A DNA stretch of 64,000 nucleotides from DATJFQ01 sp035492775 (GCA_035492775.1 DATJIW010000073.1:18848-82847), one strand, 5' to 3'. Counted from the stretch's first letter, positions 26,309 through 35,168 are shown. The notes: a model not told the origin generated them from the letters alone. Made by a program: numbers and translations.

Positions 26309-27079
26309 ATGGGGTTTTCCGACGCGGTCGCTGCCAGAGATCTCGTCTGGACGCTGGTGCGTACGGACTTCAAGACCAGGTATCACGGCACCATCGGCGG
26401 CTTCGTCTGGGCGCTGCTGAAACCACTGTCCATGTTCGTCGTGCTGCTCGGGGTGTTTTCTTACATTTTCGTATCCGATCCGCAGTACAAAATCGACCTC
26501 ATCATCGGGCTTTTCCTGTATGAGTTCTTCCAGGAGGCGACCAAGACCGGGCTCCTGTCACTCAAAGCGAAAGGATACTTGCTGACGAAGGCGCGCTTTC
26601 CGTCATGGGTGCTCGTCGTCTCGTCCGCATCGAACGCCCTGATCACGTTGATCCTGTTCTCGGTCGTACTCGTGTTGTTCCTGGCCAGCTCGGGACGGCC
26701 GCCGTCCATGGCTGCCGTCGGCCTGTATGGCGCGTACGCTCTGCTGCTCTTCTGCATCGCAACCGGGTTCTCGCTCGCCGCGAGCGTGTTGTTTCTGCGC
26801 TACCGCGATCTGAATCAGGTCTGGGAAGTCGTTACGCAGGCCGGCTTCTTCGTTGCCCCGGTCGTGTATCCAATCGGCGTGCTGCCGGAGCGGCTGCACA
26901 TCTTCCTCTATCTCTGGCCGCCGACGCCCGTCATCCTCTTCGCGCGCGGAGTGCTCGTCGATGGCCGCGCACCATCGCTGCTCGGACACGCGCTCCTGTG
27001 CGGAGAGGCCGCCGCGGTCCTCGCGATCGGAACGCTCATCTATCGTATGCACGCCCCGCGCGTCGCGGAGGCGCTGTGA
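26309..27079 (+). CDS. wzm: Polysaccharide ABC exporter permease (Wzm-type)
   Basis: 256 residues with six membrane helices. ABC-2 permease of the Wzm/TagG group: N-terminal amphipathic segment RDLVWTLVRTDFKTRYHGTIGGFVWALLKP, characteristic of this family, then LFLYEFFQEATKTGLLSL and a late periplasmic motif FVAPVVYPIGVLPERLH. With the ATPase that starts in its stop codon (GTGA, 27076-27079) it should export lipid-linked glycan to the periplasm. It is the head gene of the + strand half of the glycan locus and has no Shine-Dalgarno sequence. Confidence 0.9.
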   Translation: MGFSDAVAARDLVWTLVRTDFKTRYHGTIGGFVWALLKPLSMFVVLLGVFSYIFVSDPQYKIDLIIGLFLYEFFQEATKTGLLSLKAKGYLLTKARFPSWVLVVSSASNALITLILFSVVLVLFLASSGRPPSMAAVGLYGAYALLLFCIATGFSLAASVLFLRYRDLNQVWEVVTQAGFFVAPVVYPIGVLPERLHIFLYLWPPTPVILFARGVLVDGRAPSLLGHALLCGEAAAVLAIGTLIYRMHAPRVAEAL

Positions 27080-27837
27080 AACGCCGCACTGTGCTCGAAG
27101 CAAGCCACGTCTCGAAGGCCTTCGAGATTCCGACGCGCCGGCGCGATACCGTCCGGGCGCACGCGCTGGATTTGTTTCGACCACAGCCCACCGAACGACT
27201 GCAGGTGCTCGACGACGTCAGCCTTGCGCTCTCAGCCGGAGAAAGCCTCGGCCTGATGGGGCGCAACGGTTCCGGCAAGAGCACGCTGCTGAAGATCGTG
27301 AGCGGGATCTACGTCGCCGACGCGGGACACGTGCGCGCGTCCGCCGGAATTACGCCGATTCTCGAGCTGGGGATCGGGTGGAACCCGGACCTGGACGCGA
27401 TTGACAACATCGAGCTGCTCGGAACGGTGATGGGCATGACGCTGCGCGAGCTGCGCGGCGCAACCGATCGGATTCTCGAGTTCGCGGGTCTGGAGCGTTT
27501 CGCGCGGCTCGAATTGCGGCATTACTCGAGCGGGATGGCGGCACGGCTCGCGTATGCCGTCGCGTTTCATGCAGTTCGGGACGTCCTGCTGCTCGACGAG
27601 ATCTTTGCCGTGGGCGATGCGGAGTTCAAGGACCGCTGTCAGCAGCGATATCGCGAATTCCACAGGTCCGGCCGCGCGCTGCTGCTCGTCAGCCACGATC
27701 CCAGAGCCATCGCGGAGTTCTGCGATCGCGCGCTCCTGCTGGAGCAGGGCCGGATCGTCTTCGAGGGTAGTGGATCCGCCGTGGCGGCCGCGTATCTGGA
27801 TCTCCTCACCGATTCGTCCAACATGGCGGCGTCATGA
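27076..27837 (+). CDS. wzt: Polysaccharide ABC exporter ATPase (Wzt-type)
   Basis: 253 residues from GTG 27076. Wzt-type ATPase: N-terminal insertion (RPQPTERLQVLDDVSLALSA), Walker A GRNGSGKSTLLKI, signature LRHYSSGMAARLAYAVA (YSSGM is typical of Wzt/TagH), Walker B DVLLLDEIFAVGDAEF and switch His LLVSHD. It ends at about residue 250, so it lacks the C-terminal carbohydrate-binding domain that long Wzt proteins use to recognise a capped chain. Export is therefore expected to be independent of a terminal cap (family knowledge). Confidence 0.9.
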   Translation: MKRRTVLEASHVSKAFEIPTRRRDTVRAHALDLFRPQPTERLQVLDDVSLALSAGESLGLMGRNGSGKSTLLKIVSGIYVADAGHVRASAGITPILELGIGWNPDLDAIDNIELLGTVMGMTLRELRGATDRILEFAGLERFARLELRHYSSGMAARLAYAVAFHAVRDVLLLDEIFAVGDAEFKDRCQQRYREFHRSGRALLLVSHDPRAIAEFCDRALLLEQGRIVFEGSGSAVAAAYLDLLTDSSNMAAS

Positions 27838-28955
27838 GAGCGCCCGCCGTGTCCGTCCTGATTCCGTGTTTCAACCACGGCCACTGGATAGACGAGGCCG
27901 TCGACAGTGTGCTGCAACAGACGATGCAGGATTTCGAGATCATCGTCGTGGACGATGGTTCGAGCGATGTGCCAACGATCGAAAAGCTCGCCGCATACGA
28001 TCGTCCGCGTACGCGCATCGTCCGCACCGACAATCGCGGGCTCCCGGCCGCTCGAAACCACGCCGCGAGTCTCGCGACCGGCCGGTTCTATTGCGCGTTG
28101 GACGCGGACGATCGCCTGGCGCCACGCTGGCTGGAGTCTGCACTCGGCGCGTTGCAGGACGATCCCGGACTCGCGTTCGTGTCGCACTGGCTCGAAGCGT
28201 TCGGCGACGAGCAATGGTCGTGGCAGCCGGTGCGCTGCGATCTCTCAAGCCTGCTGGCGCGCAATGTCGTGAACAGCGCGGCTCTCATCCGCCGAGAAGC
28301 TTTCGAAGCGGTTGGCGGATTTGACGAGACGATGCAGGCGGGGTGCGAAGACTGGGACTTCTGGCTGCGCGTCGTCGAGGCAGGGTTCCGCGGCAGGATC
28401 GTGCCGGAGGTTCATTACTTCTACAGGCGCAGTGCCGGATCGATGAGCCGTCACATGACCCGCTCGGCCGAGAGCTATCGCGTGCCGCTCGAACAACTGG
28501 TACAGAAACACGTCCAGGCGCTGCGCGACCATGCTCTCGACGTTCTCGTATCGAAGGAAGCCGAAGGGTTTGAACTGGCGAGAGAGATCCACCGCCTCGA
28601 ACGTGACTACGTCACGGAGATCAGGCCTGCGCTGGCCGGAGCCCGCCAAGGGGCTGTCGCGGCACAGGAGCTCGCCGCGGCGGAATCGATGCGCCGCGAC
28701 GATCTCACGCAGCTTGAGGACCAACGTGCGCAGCTTGAGGCGGATGTCACCCGGCTTCGCGAAGAGAACGGCCGCCTGCGCGACGAGCTTTCCAGCGGCA
28801 GCCGGGAATTGATGTCGGTGCAGTCGAGCATCGTGGCGCTGCAAGCGCATGCGGCGGAGAGGAACCGCGAGATCGAGAGCTTGCGGAATTCATGGAGCTG
28901 GCGGCTCACCCATCCCATGCGTGCCCTCGTCGCCCTCCTGCGGGGGGAACCGTGA
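27834..28955 (+). CDS. GT2 glycosyltransferase with C-terminal coiled coil
   Basis: 373 residues; ATG overlaps the wzt stop (ATGA). Residues 1-215 are GT2: VSVLIPCFNHGHWIDEAVDS, IIVVDDGSSDV, ALDADDRLAP (DxD) and CEDWDFWLRVVEAGF. Residues 240-350 are strongly charged with heptad spacing (AAAESMRRDDLTQLEDQRA, LEADVTRLREENGRLRDEL), so a long coiled coil. The end, NSWSWRLTHPMRALVALL, is a motif often found after such coils in surface-glycan enzymes and may contact the membrane. The coil could bind the neighbouring methyltransferase protein or set chain length. Confidence 0.85.
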   Translation: MRAPAVSVLIPCFNHGHWIDEAVDSVLQQTMQDFEIIVVDDGSSDVPTIEKLAAYDRPRTRIVRTDNRGLPAARNHAASLATGRFYCALDADDRLAPRWLESALGALQDDPGLAFVSHWLEAFGDEQWSWQPVRCDLSSLLARNVVNSAALIRREAFEAVGGFDETMQAGCEDWDFWLRVVEAGFRGRIVPEVHYFYRRSAGSMSRHMTRSAESYRVPLEQLVQKHVQALRDHALDVLVSKEAEGFELAREIHRLERDYVTEIRPALAGARQGAVAAQELAAAESMRRDDLTQLEDQRAQLEADVTRLREENGRLRDELSSGSRELMSVQSSIVALQAHAAERNREIESLRNSWSWRLTHPMRALVALLRGEP

Positions 28956-31069
28956 CGGCGGGCACTGTTTCAGCGACGCTCCCCGATGTCTGCGTTTTCA
29001 AGACATCCGGCTACGTGGTGAACCGGGAGGCGAATGCCGCGGCGGCGTGGCTGCTGCAGCAGTCCGGCGTGACCGCCGTCACGGGGCCGGTGATTTTCGG
29101 GTGGCTCGACGGACTTCAAACCGGCCAGTGGCATCCCAGCGCGCTGACGATCGCGTCGGTGTTCGCCAACCCGCGCGGCGTCCCCCCGGTTTGGCTGACG
29201 CGTGCGAGCGGAGGCGCACGCGACCATCTAATGGAGGACCCCCTCGACGCGGTCGATGCGTGGATCCGCTGTCTGAACGAATCGCCGGGTACCGTCGCAT
29301 TGCTCGATATCCCGGTTGCCGAGCGGACCGCGGATGTACCCAGCGCATGGGAGCAACTCCTGAACCAGGAGGGATACCTCCTCGCGTTTCGACGGCTTCT
29401 CGAGCGTCATCGCGCGCTCGTCGAACAGAACATCGGCGAGATTCTGATTCTTCGCGAGACAGAGTTTGCGGCGCTTCGAGCCGAGCACACGACGCTCGTG
29501 TGCCGGCACGAGGAGGCCGTCACAGAGATCGCGAACCTCAGCAGCACGTCCTCGCCGAGCCAGATCCAGTGGGGATCGTTCAATCGTACGAGGCCCATCG
29601 CCAACGACTGGGGCTACGGCCGAGGCGGACCCGTCGATCGCCGCTACATCCGTGACTTCATCGCGGCCCACTGCTCCGACATCCGCGGGTGTGTGCTGGA
29701 AATTCAGGAAGACGATCTCACGCGGGAGTTCGGCGGCATCCGTGTAGAGCGTGGTGACGTGCTCGATGTCTCGTCGACGAACTCACGCGCGACGGTCATC
29801 GCCGATCTGCGGGGCGCCGGACATATTCCCGACGGACGATACGACTGCATCGTGCTCACGCAGACGGCGCACATCATCGACGACATGCCCGCCGTCATAC
29901 GCGAGTGCAGTCGGCTGTTGACTCCAAACGGCGTCCTCCTCGCGACCTTTCCGAGTCTGAGCCGGGTCTGCCTCGAATACGGTCCTCACGGGGATTTCTG
30001 GCGCGTCACCGCCGCGGGCGCCCGCGCGCTGCTTTCTGCCGCCTTCGAGGGAGTCACGATCGAAGCATTCGGAAACGTCAAGACGGCGATTGCCTTTCTG
30101 CATGGTCTCGGCGAAGGCGAGTTGACGGAAGCCGACTATGCCTTCCACGATCCGTACAATCCGGTGCTCATCGGTGCGCGCGCGCAGAAGCGGCGCGCCG
30201 GCGGCGCTACCGGAGTCCGAGGCGTCGTCCTCGCATATCACCGCATCGAGCAGGATTCGTCGGGACGGCTCGATCTCAACGTCGTGCCCCAGGTATTCCA
30301 GGAACATCTATCCTGGCTGGAAGACAACGCATCCATCGTCCCGCTCGAGGATCTGCTCGAATTGGATCCCGAGCGGCTGCCGCCGAACGCCGTTGCCTTG
30401 ACGTTCGACGATGGCTACGTCCACCACCTGGAATCGATCGCACCGCTCCTCGCGTCGCGACGGATTCCGGCAGCATATTTCGTGACGACTGCCGGGTTGC
30501 ACCAGGCGGCCGAACACTGGTGGGATCTGTTCGAACGTGCGGATGTGCCCGATAGCGAAGTCGCTCAACTGCACGATCGCTTCGTCCATGCATCGCTCGA
30601 ATGCAGAGAGCAGTTCATGGCGGATCTGCGCAAACGCGCCGGCCAGCGCGCGACCGGAATATCGTCTCGACGGCCCCTGCTGCTCGATGAGGTTCGCCGC
30701 CTCGCCGCAATTCCTGGCGTCACCATCGGCGCACACTCCGTGCACCACCTGCACCTGCCGGATCAGCCTGACGACGTGAAACGTTCGGAGCTTCTGGTGT
30801 CGCGACGATCCCTGGAGAGCGCGATTGAGCGCCCGGTGCGCCTGTTTGCCTATCCGTACGGCGGCGTTGATCGACGCACGGCGCAGTGTGCGCGTCAGGA
30901 GTTTCGGTGGGCGATGGGTTGTCATGCCGGGGTCGTGCGGCAATCATTCGACGCCGGCAACGTTCCGCGGCTGGATGTGAAGGAGTGGTTCGGTCACGAT
31001 TTCGGTGAACGGGTAACGGCGCTGCGCCGAACCGTCGTTCCAGGAGAACGCGTCAGACTCTTGCCATGA
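28952..31069 (+). CDS. Methyltransferase-polysaccharide deacetylase fusion
   Basis: 705 residues from GTG 28952, overlapping the previous stop (GTGA). Residues 1-200 form a domain I do not recognise (FGWLDGLQTGQWHPSALTIA; FANPRGVPPVWL), ending in a short coiled segment. Residues 205-410 form a class I methyltransferase of a diverged type: DRRYIRDFIAAHCSDIRG, LEIQEDDLTREFGG in place of the Gly-rich motif I, CIVLTQTAHIIDDMPAVIREC and LTPNGVLLATFPS. Residues 425-700 are a NodB-like deacetylase: LTFDDGYVHHLES (Asp pair near 484), GAHSVHHLHL (metal His pair near 594) and LFAYPYGG. It probably modifies the exported glycan. Convergent with the HEAT gene, overlapping by 17 nt. Confidence 0.85.
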   Translation: MTAGTVSATLPDVCVFKTSGYVVNREANAAAAWLLQQSGVTAVTGPVIFGWLDGLQTGQWHPSALTIASVFANPRGVPPVWLTRASGGARDHLMEDPLDAVDAWIRCLNESPGTVALLDIPVAERTADVPSAWEQLLNQEGYLLAFRRLLERHRALVEQNIGEILILRETEFAALRAEHTTLVCRHEEAVTEIANLSSTSSPSQIQWGSFNRTRPIANDWGYGRGGPVDRRYIRDFIAAHCSDIRGCVLEIQEDDLTREFGGIRVERGDVLDVSSTNSRATVIADLRGAGHIPDGRYDCIVLTQTAHIIDDMPAVIRECSRLLTPNGVLLATFPSLSRVCLEYGPHGDFWRVTAAGARALLSAAFEGVTIEAFGNVKTAIAFLHGLGEGELTEADYAFHDPYNPVLIGARAQKRRAGGATGVRGVVLAYHRIEQDSSGRLDLNVVPQVFQEHLSWLEDNASIVPLEDLLELDPERLPPNAVALTFDDGYVHHLESIAPLLASRRIPAAYFVTTAGLHQAAEHWWDLFERADVPDSEVAQLHDRFVHASLECREQFMADLRKRAGQRATGISSRRPLLLDEVRRLAAIPGVTIGAHSVHHLHLPDQPDDVKRSELLVSRRSLESAIERPVRLFAYPYGGVDRRTAQCARQEFRWAMGCHAGVVRQSFDAGNVPRLDVKEWFGHDFGERVTALRRTVVPGERVRLLP

Positions 31070-32054
31070 GGTCGGCCGTCGCCTCCGGCCAGCGCGTCAG
31101 CGCCCGCTTGACGACCAGGTGCCGGCGCGTCAGTCCTTCGCGCCGGACGATTGCCCGGAACGCGGCGGCCACGTGTTCCCGCCACCACAGGTCCGCGCTT
31201 CGAGACGACGCATCGTACGCGTCGGCGAGCGCTTCGACACAGCTCGCGTCTCCGATCTCTTCGAGCGCAGCGAGGAACGTCACCGGGAGCGCTCCGTGTT
31301 CCGACAGGCTGTCGCGCAGATCGTAGAGCGCCAGCCGGCTGCCGCGGCTGGCGAGCGCCTGATGGAGGCTGCCGCGGACCGCGCGCCACTCTGCGCGGAC
31401 CTCGGGGTCCGTCTCGGCGCGCTCCCGCGCGCGCACGTGATCCACCAGTCGCTGCAGTTCCGTCAGCCGCGCGTCCGACTGGTGAGCGGCAACGAGTTCC
31501 TTGAGAGATGCCGCTGTCGCCGGCAGTTCTCCTGCCGCCGCCATGTGCCATTCGTCGACCCGCGCGGACTCGCCGCGGGCGGCCGCGCGCACGCCGGCAT
31601 CGGGATCCGCGAGAAGAGAGGCACGGATGGGCGCGAGCACGTCTGTCGGAAGGTCGCGTAACGCTTCCAGCGCCGCCAGCCGAAGCTCCGTTCCGAGACC
31701 GCGATTGAGCGCCGCGGCGACGAGTACATCGAGCGCATCCTTGGCTGCCTCGGTCGTCGCGAGCAAGCCGCGCAGAACGCCGACGGCTGCCAGCGACGCG
31801 TCGGCAGGACCCGCGGACAGTGCGTCGCACGCGGGCGTCAGAGCGCGCGGATCCGCGATCGCTTCGAGCGCGCGGAGAATCCCGACGCGGCCCCGGGTAG
31901 TGGCGTTGGTGTAGGCCTGGAGCAGGTGATCGACCGTTCGTGGGCCGATGACGGCGAGGCGGGCGATAGCCGCCTCGCGTTGCACCTCGTCCGTTCCTCC
32001 GAGCGCGGCGATGAGAGGTTTGACCTCCGCGCCGGAGGAAGGACGAATCGGCAT
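31053..32054 (-). CDS. HEAT-repeat protein
   Basis: 333 residues without signal peptide or membrane helix. The first 200 residues show HEAT-like helical pairs (VQREAAIARLAVIGPRTVDHLLQA; GRVGILRALEAIADPRALTPAC; ELRLAALEALRDLPTDVLAPI; DAGVRAAARGES). The C-terminal part is also helical with a conserved-looking WWREHVAAAFRAIVRREG. No catalytic motif is seen. It is probably an adaptor. The gene sits 7 nt downstream of the OmpA-like gene on the same strand and may be co-transcribed with it. Confidence 0.7.
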   Translation of the reverse strand: MPIRPSSGAEVKPLIAALGGTDEVQREAAIARLAVIGPRTVDHLLQAYTNATTRGRVGILRALEAIADPRALTPACDALSAGPADASLAAVGVLRGLLATTEAAKDALDVLVAAALNRGLGTELRLAALEALRDLPTDVLAPIRASLLADPDAGVRAAARGESARVDEWHMAAAGELPATAASLKELVAAHQSDARLTELQRLVDHVRARERAETDPEVRAEWRAVRGSLHQALASRGSRLALYDLRDSLSEHGALPVTFLAALEEIGDASCVEALADAYDASSRSADLWWREHVAAAFRAIVRREGLTRRHLVVKRALTRWPEATADLMARV

Positions 32055-32061
32055 CTCGTGA

Positions 32062-33798
32062 TTATCGCTGCAACCGCACAGTCAGAGCCGCGCGGCGGTT
32101 CAGGCGACGGGTTTCTTCACGGCTGTTGTCGTACTTCGGGCGCTCTTCGCCGTAGCTGACGGTTTGGAGACGGCTGGCGGAAATGCCACGTCCCGTCAGG
32201 TAGTCGCGGACGGCACTCGCACGACGATCGCCCAGCGCCAGGTTGTATTCCGCCGTTCCGATGTTGCACGTGTGGCCTTCGATCTGGATGCGCAGATCCG
32301 CGTCCTCCTGCATCGCCCGCACGACCTCGTCGAGCAGGCGGGTGGCTTCCGGACGCAGGCTGTAGCGGTCGAAGTCGAAGTGCACGTCCTCGAAGACGAT
32401 CTCCTTGACGGCCGGCTTGACGACCTGGATGGTCACCGAATCAGAGGCGGTTCCACCCTTTCCATCGTCGACGGTAACGGTGACCTGCACCGGGCCTTCC
32501 TGCATGGGCGCTGTCCACGGCGTCTGCCGCGCGGTGCCATTCGTGAACGTGCCCGCGGGCGCGCTCCAGCGATAGGCCAGCGCGTCGCCGTCGGGATCCT
32601 GCGCATCCGCCGTGACCGTCGACGTCTTGCCCACTTCGACTGTGCACGGCTCGCAGCGCGCGTGAACCGTGGGCGGCTGGTTGCGTGGTGTCGGCGCCGG
32701 TGGTGGCGGCGGGGGAGCCGGCGCGACATATACGCGAACGCCGGGGTGATAGCCAATCCGCCCGACGATGTCCATCCGGTCGCCGGCGCCATTGGTGTAC
32801 TGGCTGAGGAAGTGATCGCGCGAATCCATGTTGACGCGCCACGTCCACCCCGCGCCCGCGAAGAACCCGCTCCGTCCCTGCCACGTCAGACCGAGACCGA
32901 CGTTCACCGGCGACGTGACCTCCGATTGAAACCCTTCGGGAAGAATCGATCCGTCTTCGGCGACCAACTGGCTCTTCGTGGTGAGCGTGCTCTTCGTGTA
33001 CGCCTCGCCGGTCAGTTCCGCCGTAAACCGCAGCGATTTCCGGCTCGGGAACCCCGCTCCGAAGCCCCACCGGAATCCGTTGGTCTCCTCCACCTCCGAT
33101 GGCGCTCCGCGGACGATGAATCCGGCGTAGCCCGACACCTCGGCGCGCTCGTTGACTTCCTTGCTGACGACCCCGTCGAACGCGAAATCGGCCTTCCCGG
33201 TGCTCGCGCCGCTGTCCGTGTCGCCGGTGGGCAATTTCACCATCGCCCGGACGGCGAATGCCGCGGGCTGCTGCCGCCACTGCGACGTGAGGTTGAACTT
33301 TGCTCCGACCCAGAGGTCGCCGAGGTTATTGCCACTCCAGCCCTTGCGGGCGAGCGGATTCTGCGGCACGACCCCTGAGACGCGTGGATCGCCAGCGACT
33401 GCGTTCGCGGACGGACCGCCCGACGCTGGAAACAGCGGGCGGATGTCGCGATCGATGCGGTTGACGAGGACCCACGAACCGAACAGCTCGGCACGATCCG
33501 CGATGCCGACCCCGAACGTGACCGGCCAGTTCGAAACGTCGCTGAAGCCCTGGTTGTCGTCGAAATTGACTCGATAGGCGCTGACCGACCAGCGGCGCGC
33601 CGGCAGGACCTCGCCGGTCGGCACGTTCCAGAGTCCGGTATCGCCAAGAAAAGTCGTCGTCGCCGGCCGGGTCTCCACCTGGGTGCTGCTGGCGGTTTGG
33701 GTGGAGGTGCCCTGAGTCGACGGCGCGGGGGTGGTCTGCGCGAGGGCGGGCGTGGCAAGCAGAGCCACAAGTCCCAACGTGCTCGCTATTTGTCGCAT
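32062..33798 (-). CDS. OmpA-family outer membrane protein with Ig/PKD-like linker
   Basis: 578 residues. The start has AAGAGG 7 nt upstream and a signal peptide ending LLATPALAQ. Residues 50-340 look like an outer-membrane beta-barrel (alternating, Gly/aromatic-rich strands such as GRRWSVSAYRVNFDDNQGF). A Pro-rich linker (PPPPPPAPTP) follows, then a PKD/Ig-like domain (about 370-450: DAQDPDGDALAYRWSAP). Residues 460-578 are the OmpA peptidoglycan-binding domain (VHFDFDRYSLRPEATRLLDE, IQIEGHTCNIGTAEYNLALG, LGDRRASAVRDYL, NRRAALTVRL). It should tether the outer membrane to the cell wall. Two Cys near HARCEPC may bind or cross-link. Confidence 0.88.
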   Translation of the reverse strand: MRQIASTLGLVALLATPALAQTTPAPSTQGTSTQTASSTQVETRPATTTFLGDTGLWNVPTGEVLPARRWSVSAYRVNFDDNQGFSDVSNWPVTFGVGIADRAELFGSWVLVNRIDRDIRPLFPASGGPSANAVAGDPRVSGVVPQNPLARKGWSGNNLGDLWVGAKFNLTSQWRQQPAAFAVRAMVKLPTGDTDSGASTGKADFAFDGVVSKEVNERAEVSGYAGFIVRGAPSEVEETNGFRWGFGAGFPSRKSLRFTAELTGEAYTKSTLTTKSQLVAEDGSILPEGFQSEVTSPVNVGLGLTWQGRSGFFAGAGWTWRVNMDSRDHFLSQYTNGAGDRMDIVGRIGYHPGVRVYVAPAPPPPPPAPTPRNQPPTVHARCEPCTVEVGKTSTVTADAQDPDGDALAYRWSAPAGTFTNGTARQTPWTAPMQEGPVQVTVTVDDGKGGTASDSVTIQVVKPAVKEIVFEDVHFDFDRYSLRPEATRLLDEVVRAMQEDADLRIQIEGHTCNIGTAEYNLALGDRRASAVRDYLTGRGISASRLQTVSYGEERPKYDNSREETRRLNRRAALTVRLQR

Positions 33799-33879
33799 GA
33801 GTTGGCCTCTTTCGGCGGGCGCTGTCGGGGAGCTTTACGGAAGTCGAATGCCGTGGTGACGACCGCCCACCGCCTCAAC

Positions 33880-33885
33880 AGTATA
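33880..33885 (-). promoter_or_regulatory. -10 box upstream of the OmpA-like gene
   Basis: TATACT on the minus strand, in the 120-bp gap between tatC and the OmpA-like gene. A start near 33873 would give a leader of about 75 nt with the AAGAGG ribosome site. The -35 region (TGTTAC, 17 nt away) is weak. Confidence 0.4.
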
Positions 33886-33918
33886 TCGCGGAAGAGGTTC
33901 GGGTAACAGATTTGTTTT

Positions 33919-34761
33919 TCAGGCGGGGTCCGGCCGCTTCCGCTTCTTTCCGAAGATAAAAGCGATCGCGATGCTGATGATGTAAAGGCCCCACATCGGG
34001 ACCGCCATGATCATCATCGACATCATGTCCGTGCCGGGACTGACGACGGCGGCGACAATCGCGATGATGAGGATCGCGTATTTGAAGTACCCCCACAACA
34101 TGCCCGCCGTAACGACGCCCATCCGCGCCAGGAAGAAGACGAGGGTCGGCATCTCGAAGACAAGACCGAAGCCGAGCAGCATCTTGGTGTAGAGGCTGAA
34201 CGCTTCGTCGATCTTCGGCAGGAAGACCATGTAGTCCGTGCTGAAGCTGATGAAGAACTTCCAGGTCCACGGGAAGGCGATGTAATGGGAAAACAGCCCG
34301 CCGAGGACGAAGAAGATCGTCGAGAGCAGCACGAATGGGATCGCGAACTTCTTTTCGTGCGTGTACAGACCCGGAGAAATGAATTTCCAGACCTGCCAGA
34401 TGATGAGCGGCGACGAGAAGAAGATGCCGGCGATGAGTCCGATCTTCAGATACAGCATGAAGGGCTCGGCGCCGGCTGTATAGATCAGCTTGTTGCCGCC
34501 TGGCAGCATGTGCTGCATCGGCAGCATCACGAACGTGAAAATCCGCTGGATGAAGAGATATGCGACCGCGCAGCCGGCCAGCAGCGAGTACGCCGAGTAG
34601 ATCAGCCGCTTGCGCAGTTCCTCGAGGTGCTCGAGGAACGACATCTTCGCGGAGCCATCGCTGTCCTCGTCGTCTCGATCGCGGAGCGCGGAACGGGTAT
34701 CGTCGGGCGGAGCGGCCTTCTCGGCGCGCGGAGACGTGCCCGGGAATGGAACGAGCGCCAT
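33919..34761 (-). CDS. tatC: Sec-independent translocase TatC
   Basis: 280 residues. Family signatures: MSFLEHLEELRKRLIYSAYS near residue 40, FSSPLIIWQVWKFISPGLYTHEK, GFGLVFEMPTLVFFLARMGV, and ISPGTD-like VSPGTDMMSMMIMAVPMWGLY. Six membrane helices. The N-terminal extension of about 38 residues is charged (RSALRDRDDEDSDGS). TatC receives twin-arginine signal peptides. The tatA gene lies 12 nt upstream on the same strand. One TatA plus TatC is a complete minimal system in many bacteria. Confidence 0.95.
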   Translation of the reverse strand: MALVPFPGTSPRAEKAAPPDDTRSALRDRDDEDSDGSAKMSFLEHLEELRKRLIYSAYSLLAGCAVAYLFIQRIFTFVMLPMQHMLPGGNKLIYTAGAEPFMLYLKIGLIAGIFFSSPLIIWQVWKFISPGLYTHEKKFAIPFVLLSTIFFVLGGLFSHYIAFPWTWKFFISFSTDYMVFLPKIDEAFSLYTKMLLGFGLVFEMPTLVFFLARMGVVTAGMLWGYFKYAILIIAIVAAVVSPGTDMMSMMIMAVPMWGLYIISIAIAFIFGKKRKRPDPA

Positions 34762-34773
34762 GGGCGGCGAACT

Positions 34774-35070
34774 TTACGCGCTGCCGTTCTGACGCGGGAT
34801 GCTGCCCGCGATTGGGGATTCGCCCACCGATGACACGTTTGCGGCATCAGGCGGCGGAAGGGCCGCCGGCTGCGAGGGGCGCGTCGTGCGCTGCTCGTCG
34901 AGCCGGATTTCCTCGTCGAGCGTATTCCTCAGCTCGTTCGAGGCGCGCTTGAATTCCGCCAGGCTTTTGCCCAGCGACCGTCCGAGCTCCGGCAGTTTCC
35001 GGGGCCCGAAGATGATGAGCGCGAGCGTGAAGATGATAATCAGCTCGGGAAGCCCTACAGAGCCTAGCAT
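34774..35070 (-). CDS. tatA: Sec-independent translocase TatA/TatB-type protein
   Basis: 98 residues from ATG 35070 (TTG 35076 is also in frame). N-terminal membrane helix MLGSVGLPELIIIFTLALII, hinge FGPRKLPELGRSLGKSLAEFK and an amphipathic helix followed by a disordered Pro/Ser tail. FGPRKLPELG is diagnostic of TatA/E; Glu in GLPELI is present as in both TatA and TatB. It forms the translocation pore with TatC. There is no ribosome-binding site: a perfect TATAAT ends 7 nt before the ATG, so the mRNA is probably leaderless. Confidence 0.93.
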   Translation of the reverse strand: MLGSVGLPELIIIFTLALIIFGPRKLPELGRSLGKSLAEFKRASNELRNTLDEEIRLDEQRTTRPSQPAALPPPDAANVSSVGESPIAGSIPRQNGSA

Positions 35071-35077
35071 ACGCAAA

Positions 35078-35083
35078 ATTATA
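35078..35083 (-). promoter_or_regulatory. TATAAT -10 box, leaderless tatA
   Basis: Perfect TATAAT on the minus strand, 7 nt (TTTGCGT) before ATG 35070. Transcription would start at or next to the A of the ATG. No -35 match. Confidence 0.55.
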
Positions 35084-35152
35084 CACCCGCTGGGCCGCGC
35101 CGTGGAGCGGAGGCCTCTGGCCCCGAAGTCTTTGCTCTGCCTGCACTTCCTC

Positions 35153-35161
35153 TGCTACGAT
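35153..35161 (+). promoter_or_regulatory. Extended -10 box of the S41 protease gene
   Basis: TGCTACGAT is an extended -10 (TG-n-TACGAT) located 7 nt before ATG 35169. It overlaps the alternative ATG at 35160. The spacing supports leaderless initiation at 35169. Confidence 0.45.
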
Positions 35162-35168
35162 GCCAATC

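Noticed and set aside
16773..31069. Polysaccharide locus as a recently acquired island
   Set aside because: No integrase, tRNA site, direct repeats or clear base-composition break was seen, so transfer is not supported by this window.
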